A DNA stretch of 23,536 nucleotides from CAZRIZ01 sp964600285. Lineage in GTDB: Bacteria; Patescibacteriota; Saccharimonadia; Saccharimonadales; Saccharimonadaceae. The stretch spans positions 1-23,536 of the forward strand of contig CAZRIZ010000014.1 of NCBI GenBank assembly GCA_964600285.1, in the 5' to 3' direction. The position numbers were made by a program, and so were the translations under genes. Below are positions 21,302 through 23,536 of this stretch, piece after piece (the first letter of the stretch is position 1; each line of letters begins with the position of its first letter). The notes beneath the pieces are model-generated. The model was not told where the DNA came from, made no database searches, and was given only the letters and a program-made list of their open reading frames with translations.

Positions 21302-21397
21302 GCTGTTACGCGCCCACCCTGGGGCTTTTTGTTTTTGCAGTTAATGTTTGTCTTTGGGCGCTCGTGGGTGAAGCCCCGCGATGCGTACCAGCTTATA
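21268..21397 (-). ncRNA. candidate pseudoknotted small RNA or leader
   Basis: A promoter at 21404-21432 and a terminator at 21268-21301 bracket about 130 bases without a gene. In the minus-strand transcript GGGGCTT (21377-21371) can pair with AAGCCCC (21327-21321). The loop between them contains GCGCCCA (21361-21355), which can pair with TGGGCGC (21316-21310) just after the first stem. These pairings together are an H-type pseudoknot with two seven-pair stems and a long A-rich loop. Such a layout is seen in ligand-binding and frameshifting RNAs. A competing CACCC/GGGTG pairing exists. I do not recognise the family. It could be an independent small RNA, or an attenuated leader of the tail-anchored protein gene at 21206. 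Confidence 0.55.
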
Positions 21398-21403
21398 CCT
21401 TCA

Positions 21404-21432
21404 TTATAGCATAAACACTATAAGTGCGTCAA
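21404..21432 (-). promoter_or_regulatory. promoter of the candidate pseudoknot RNA
   Basis: Minus-strand TTGACG (21427-21432), 18-base spacer, TGC-TATAAT (hexamer 21404-21409). It overlaps the stop codon of the LRR gene. Confidence 0.68.
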
Positions 21433-23536
21433 TAGTTTCGTCTGATTCGAGTTGCGCCATAAAGAGCCACGCCGCCAACTGGTAGCAGACTGGCCCATGC
21501 TAGCCAACTTAGGCCATTACTAGCCAAGCCCGTCCTAGGAACACCTGCCATACCATTTAAGAACGAGACCAGCACTGAACTAGAGCCAAGTGAATTAAAT
21601 CTCATGTCGGCTAAAGTAATGGGGGACTGGGCAGTGTTCCAATCAACGAAGCCAAGATATAGTTCTGATTGACTTGGGATGTCAACTTGGCCAGACAGAA
21701 TGTCAGCTTTTAATTTAGACCTGGTTCTAAGTGAAACGACTAAAGGCTCATCTAAATATTGTAGTTCTAGATGATTTTCGTATTCAATGCCATCCATCCA
21801 GTCTTCCATGTCAATATAGTCTGGGTCGTCACTAGGTAACAAGAAGCGTGGCACAATCGTAGAGGTAATGACTTGACCCTCAATACTGGTGACGGCACGA
21901 TAATATTGTCCAAATGGTGTGTTGTTAAACAGCTGATCGCCGATGTAGAGGTCTGATTCTAGCGGTACAACTCGTGGGTCGATCGTTTCAATCAACCTAA
22001 TAGATACCATTTCTATGGAGTAAGGGTCGCTATCATCGATATAACCAGCCGTGCGCAAAGACTCTTGGCCTAATATGATTGCGTCAGTTTTGTAAACAAA
22101 CTCCTCGTCTTTTTTAACGTCTAACCTACGCTGGTTGTTGACGCTCTTATCAATCAGGTTAGTGTTTGGTAAGATTATCAGTTTACTTAAAGAGTCGCAG
22201 GGTGCGTTAGTTACAAACGGCTCAATGCCCCCGGAGCCAAGTCTATTAGCAGATGATATCTTACAGTTGTATGTAACATAGGCTATTTTGCTAGTGTCTC
22301 CTATTATAAAAGTTTTAGTAGAATCATCGTAAGTTAGGTTATATAGAACTTCGTGATCATAAAAAGCACCGCTAACCTTCTTTAGGTTGTTAGACCAAGT
22401 CGATTCGTCATCCGAGTTGTAAACAACAATATTCTGATTACCATCGTGAACAGCATTACTTGCCAAACCAGACAAGAGCGAAAAGTCTGCGATTTGGTTG
22501 TTGTACAAATCAAGGGAGTACAAATTGTTTAGACTAGACAGCGGAGTGATATTTGAGATGTGGTTATTCCCTAAATAAAGACCCCCTAGATTGGTTAGAG
22601 TCGACAGTGGAGCTACGTTTGATATTTGGTTGCCCTCTAAGTCAAGGTGCCTCAATACAGCTAAATTTTGTAAGGCGGTTAGGTCTGAGATTTGATTGAA
22701 GCCTAATTCAAGACTTTCAAGACTGGTTAAGCCAGATAGTGGCGTGATATCTGAAATTTGGTTACTATCTAGATAAAGTTCCTCGAGATTAGTTAAGGCT
22801 AACAGCGGAGCGATGTTTGAGATTTGATTGGAGCCTAAGTTAATCTCTTCAAGACTGGTTAAGCTGGATAGTGGCAAAATATCTGAGATTTGGTTGCTAT
22901 ATAGATAAAGCCGCCCTAGATTGGTTAGAGTCGACAGTGGAGCTACGTTTGATATTTGGTTACCAGACAAATTAAGGGTAAGCAAGTTGTCTAGACCGGA
23001 CAGCGGAGCGATATTTGAGATTTGATTGGAGCCTAAGTTAAGAGATAACAGGCCTGTCATACTCGCTATTGGCGATATGTCTGAGATCTGATTACCATAT
23101 AACGATAGCTCTTCTAGATTTACGAGATTTGGTAGAGGCGACAAGCTCATGCCGCGGGCATATCTTACAGATAGCTTCCTTAAATTCGATAGACTATTAA
23201 AGTGGCCAATGTCGCTAATGTAACCGTCCGAAATGGATAGCTCCTCTAAATTTACCAACGTAAGTAAAGATACGATATCGACTGGATCATCACCAAAGCT
23301 AATTCTGAGTAACTTCAAGTTAGTAGCATAGCTCATACCAGTTAGGTCACTAGCAATTCGATAGCCACCACCCGTTGGATATGACCGGCGTGGACTTCCG
23401 TCTGTTAAGAACTTTAGTTCTCGCACGGTAACATCAACGCTCATATCTGCATCAGACGCAAACTCGCTTTTTAGATTTGTCTCTGGCATACACACCACCA
23501 TATCATCATAGGTAGTGGAACTAGCTGTATCTATGG
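21429..23536 (-). CDS. LRR surface protein with a sortase-type anchor (5' end beyond the window)
   Basis: Reading starts outside the window: the frame is open to the last base, and the first in-frame ATG (23501) lies within sequence that looks mature, so the signal peptide is missing here. Counting from that ATG, residues about 58-345 are 22-residue leucine-rich repeats of the internalin type. There are three degenerate units, then ten regular ones with LxLxxNQIS(D/N)IxPLxx. Such repeats form a curved binding surface for another protein or cell. After an unrecognised region of about 300 residues, the C-terminus has VPRTG, a hydrophobic stretch and the tail TRIRRNY, an LPXTG-like cell-wall sorting signal. 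A role in contact with a host bacterium is attractive for a Saccharibacterium, but is inference. It stops with TGA. Confidence 0.92.
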   Translation of the reverse strand, partial: IDTASSTTYDDMVVCMPETNLKSEFASDADMSVDVTVRELKFLTDGSPRRSYPTGGGYRIASDLTGMSYATNLKLLRISFGDDPVDIVSLLTLVNLEELSISDGYISDIGHFNSLSNLRKLSVRYARGMSLSPLPNLVNLEELSLYGNQISDISPIASMTGLLSLNLGSNQISNIAPLSGLDNLLTLNLSGNQISNVAPLSTLTNLGRLYLYSNQISDILPLSSLTSLEEINLGSNQISNIAPLLALTNLEELYLDSNQISDITPLSGLTSLESLELGFNQISDLTALQNLAVLRHLDLEGNQISNVAPLSTLTNLGGLYLGNNHISNITPLSSLNNLYSLDLYNNQIADFSLLSGLASNAVHDGNQNIVVYNSDDESTWSNNLKKVSGAFYDHEVLYNLTYDDSTKTFIIGDTSKIAYVTYNCKISSANRLGSGGIEPFVTNAPCDSLSKLIILPNTNLIDKSVNNQRRLDVKKDEEFVYKTDAIILGQESLRTAGYIDDSDPYSIEMVSIRLIETIDPRVVPLESDLYIGDQLFNNTPFGQYYRAVTSIEGQVITSTIVPRFLLPSDDPDYIDMEDWMDGIEYENHLELQYLDEPLVVSLRTRSKLKADILSGQVDIPSQSELYLGFVDWNTAQSPITLADMRFNSLGSSSVLVSFLNGMAGVPRTGLASNGLSWLAWASLLPVGGVALYGATRIRRNY
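22584..22631. repeat. 48-bp exact repeat within the LRR gene, copy 1
   Basis: Identical to 22914-22961, exactly 330 bases (five 66-base LRR units) apart. It encodes the repeat segment NQISNVAPLSTLTNLG. Confidence 0.9.
22914..22961. repeat. 48-bp exact repeat within the LRR gene, copy 2
   Basis: Identical to 22584-22631. Recombination between the copies would remove or add five LRR units without changing the frame. Confidence 0.9.

Noticed and set aside
22500..23120. Regular 66-base periodicity, considered as a CRISPR-like array
   Set aside because: The period is the 22-residue LRR unit in a continuous reading frame; there are no constant repeats with unique spacers.
1..23536. Alternative genetic code with UGA as an amino acid
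   Set aside because: Genes such as the LRR gene (21429) and the TM paralogue (5475-5477) end naturally at TGA, and long genes such as leuS and ligA have no in-frame TGA.

Overview
The window looks like a chromosomal segment of a Candidate Phyla Radiation (Patescibacteria) bacterium, most likely Saccharibacteria (TM7). This rests on compact co-oriented housekeeping operons with TAATG stop/start overlaps, many small orphan membrane proteins, a type IV pilin-like protein, a LemA/HtpX pair and a very divergent LigA. UGA is used as a normal stop (the LRR gene and the 4857-5477 gene end in it), which argues against the recoded Gracilibacteria/Absconditabacteria. The lineage call is inference from gene content; no 16S is present.

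Layout. 1-834: tRNA-Gln and trmD (minus). 859-1650: a plus-strand island with a small basic protein gene and a probable structured small RNA, each with its own promoter and terminator. 1810-4674: a minus-strand translation/RNA operon, rpmF > nusB > Nudix > rnc > rpsP > KH protein. 4775-6138: two tandem plus-strand genes for related two-TM proteins with near-identical promoters. 6133-9869: murF-like > leuS (minus). 10028-12185: divergent histidine phosphatase and enolase. 12256-16848: lemA > htpX > multi-TM protein > ligA (minus). 17006-17771: an AT-rich XRE regulator/membrane protein pair that looks imported. 18054-18989: tRNA-Cys, tRNA-Leu and a pilin-like protein. 19138-21206: two single-TM proteins and tRNA-Met. 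21268-21432: a probable pseudoknotted small RNA. 21429-end: a leucine-rich-repeat surface protein with a VPRTG sorting signal, cut by the window edge.

Functionally the window combines translation and RNA maturation (TrmD, S16, L32, RNase III, NusB, LeuS, four tRNAs), central metabolism (enolase), replication/repair (LigA), cell-wall synthesis (MurF-like) and a cell-surface set (LRR protein, pilin-like protein, single-TM proteins).

Two initiation styles stand out. trmD, murF and eno have a -10 box 6-7 bases before the ATG, so their mRNAs are probably leaderless. The plus-strand orphan genes instead have near-consensus TTGAC-N17-TATAAT-type promoters, AGGAGG ribosome binding sites and their own terminators. 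The most interesting items are the two candidate non-coding RNAs (1482-1650 and 21268-21397), the LigA without zinc-finger cysteines, the tandem TM paralogues, and the nusB/Nudix overlap in which one DNA stretch encodes an acidic and a basic tail.
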